In this document: positions 5,514-6,682 of the stretch, in pieces
Position numbering within the stretch: position 1 is the stretch's first letter
Layout of the letters: the number at the start of each line of letters is the position of its first letter
DNA from: Bacteroidota bacterium
GTDB lineage: Bacteria > Bacteroidota > Bacteroidia > Bacteroidales > VadinHA17
DNA: 6,682 nucleotides
Direction: 5' to 3'
Assembly (NCBI GenBank): GCA_030631445.1
Contig: DAOVLD010000103.1
Coordinates: 1 to 6,682, forward strand
Notes under the pieces: model-generated
The model's input: only the letters and a program-made list of their open reading frames with translations
Databases searched by the model: none
What the model was told of the DNA's origin: nothing
Made by a program: the position numbers and the translations under genes

Positions 5514-6682
5514 ATGAATCTACACGAATACCAGGGAAAATCAATTCTTAGGAGTTTTGGGGTGAATGTGCCTGTTGAAATGGTTGCTGATACTCCTGAA
5601 AAAGCCGTTGAGGCTGCAAGGGAAATAGAATCAGAAACAGGAAGGTCAGGTTGGGTAATAAAAGCCCAGATACATGCGGGGGGCAGAGGTAAAGGAGGTG
5701 GTGTAAAACTGGCGAAAACTCTGGATGAAGTTCTGGAGATATCAAAGAAAATGATCGGGATGCAACTGGTTACTCATCAGACCGGTCCTGAAGGGAAAAA
5801 AGTAAGTAAAATCCTTATTGGACAAAATGTTTATTATCCCGGAGAATCTGAACCGGAAGAATATTATATGGGTGTATTGCTGAACAGGGCAACAGGCAGA
5901 AACACTGTTATGTACTCTACTGAAGGCGGAGTTGATATTGAAAGTGTAGCTGAAAAAACACCACACCTGATATATAAAGAAGAGATTGATCCAAAAGTGG
6001 GGATACTGGCATTCCAGGCACGGAAAATTGCTTTTAAACTTGGGCTTAGCGGTAAGGCATTTAAAGAAATGGTTAAGTTTGTTGTAGCTCTTTACAAGGC
6101 TTATGACAGTAGTGACTCTTCTCTATTTGAGATCAATCCTGTTATGAAAACCTCGGATGACAATATTTTAGCGGTGGATTGTAAAGTGAATATTGATGAC
6201 AGCGCCCTTTTCCGCCATAAAGATTATGCAGAGATGCGGGACCTTTCCGAAGAAGATCCGGCTGAAGTGGAAGCCGGCAAGTATGGTCTTAATTTTATCA
6301 AGCTTAATGGAAATGTTGGTTGTATGGTGAATGGCGCCGGTCTGGCTATGGCTACAATGGATATTATTAAACTGTCAGGAGGTGATCCTGCTAACTTTCT
6401 TGATGTAGGAGGTACAGCGAACGCTGAAACAGTTGAAGCTGGTTTCCGCATTATCCTGAAAGATCCCAATGTTAAAGCAATCCTGATCAATATTTTTGGG
6501 GGAATTGTTCGCTGCGATCGCGTAGCACAGGGTGTTGTTGATGCTTACCACTCGGTAGGAAATATTCCTGTACCGGTAATTGTCCGTTTGCAGGGAACAA
6601 ATGCCGAAGAGGGAAAGAAACTGATTGATGATTCCGGATTAAAAGTTTTCTCAGCAATTACATTGCAGGAAGCCGCTGACCA
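5514..6682 (+). CDS. sucC: Succinyl-CoA synthetase (ADP-forming) beta subunit, 3' end cut by the window
   Basis: With the alpha subunit SucD it interconverts succinyl-CoA and succinate with formation or use of a nucleoside triphosphate in the TCA cycle, in the cytoplasm. The frame is open for 389 codons to the window edge with no stop. It starts MNLHEYQGKS as in the E. coli protein. An ATP-grasp domain covers about 1-240, with HAGGRGKGGG (54-63) and FEINPV (205-210). The C-terminal ligase domain carries GCMVNGAGLAMATMD (269-283), FLDVGGTAN (295-303), NIFGGIVRCD (326-335) and VRLQGTNAEEG (357-367). A segment near 107-119 (YYPGESEPEEYYM) is longer than in E. coli, as is usual in Bacteroidota. 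Probably only about ten C-terminal residues are missing. The active-site phosphohistidine is on SucD, expected just downstream. ATG 5514 has no Shine-Dalgarno sequence. ATP versus GTP preference was not determined. Confidence 0.96.
   Translation, partial: MNLHEYQGKSILRSFGVNVPVEMVADTPEKAVEAAREIESETGRSGWVIKAQIHAGGRGKGGGVKLAKTLDEVLEISKKMIGMQLVTHQTGPEGKKVSKILIGQNVYYPGESEPEEYYMGVLLNRATGRNTVMYSTEGGVDIESVAEKTPHLIYKEEIDPKVGILAFQARKIAFKLGLSGKAFKEMVKFVVALYKAYDSSDSSLFEINPVMKTSDDNILAVDCKVNIDDSALFRHKDYAEMRDLSEEDPAEVEAGKYGLNFIKLNGNVGCMVNGAGLAMATMDIIKLSGGDPANFLDVGGTANAETVEAGFRIILKDPNVKAILINIFGGIVRCDRVAQGVVDAYHSVGNIPVPVIVRLQGTNAEEGKKLIDDSGLKVFSAITLQEAAD

Noticed and set aside
5548..6490. Minus-strand open frames within the sucC region (5548-5745, 5742-5966, 6224-6490)
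   Set aside because: They lie opposite a clear, full-length SucC reading frame and their translations are low-complexity or unlike any family; they are shadows.
1..6682. A new defence, mobile or biosynthetic system
   Set aside because: All five genes belong to recognisable families or architectures, none is a nuclease, transposase, integrase, toxin or phage protein, and the gene order looks like ordinary chromosomal background.

Overview
The window looks like ordinary chromosomal housekeeping DNA from a member of the Bacteroidota, probably Bacteroidales or a close relative. The reasons are AT-rich sequence, start codons without close Shine-Dalgarno sequences, several upstream matches to the Bacteroidota -7 element TAnnTTTG, N-terminal lipoprotein signals, and a SucC of the Bacteroidota type. 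The species cannot be named from the sequence alone.

Layout. A plus-strand block opens with a lipoprotein-type prolyl oligopeptidase (47-2167). It is followed 43 bp later by a deoxynucleoside kinase (2211-2846), probably on the same transcript; the short gap holds a perfect 14-bp inverted repeat containing AGGAGG. A new promoter (2865-2897) then precedes a lipoprotein with a YASPxG OmpA-like segment and C-terminal TPR repeats (2950-4662). A strong hairpin with A and T runs on its two sides (4680-4711) separates this gene from a convergent SpoU/TrmH-family RNA 2'-O-methyltransferase on the minus strand (5251-4715). The 262-bp divergent gap between the methyltransferase and the last gene carries two abutting short tandem repeats, of period 8 and period 7, and a promoter on each side. 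The window ends inside sucC (5514 to beyond 6682), the beta subunit of succinyl-CoA synthetase, which lacks only its last few residues here; sucD is the expected next gene.

How the genes relate. They do not form one pathway. They cover cell-envelope peptide turnover, deoxynucleoside salvage, an envelope lipoprotein of unknown job, RNA modification and the TCA cycle. I found no defence system, mobile element, CRISPR array, RNA gene or biosynthetic cluster. The points most worth a second look are the degenerate OmpA-like/TPR lipoprotein, the paired tandem repeats in the divergent promoter region, and the AGGAGG palindrome upstream of the kinase.
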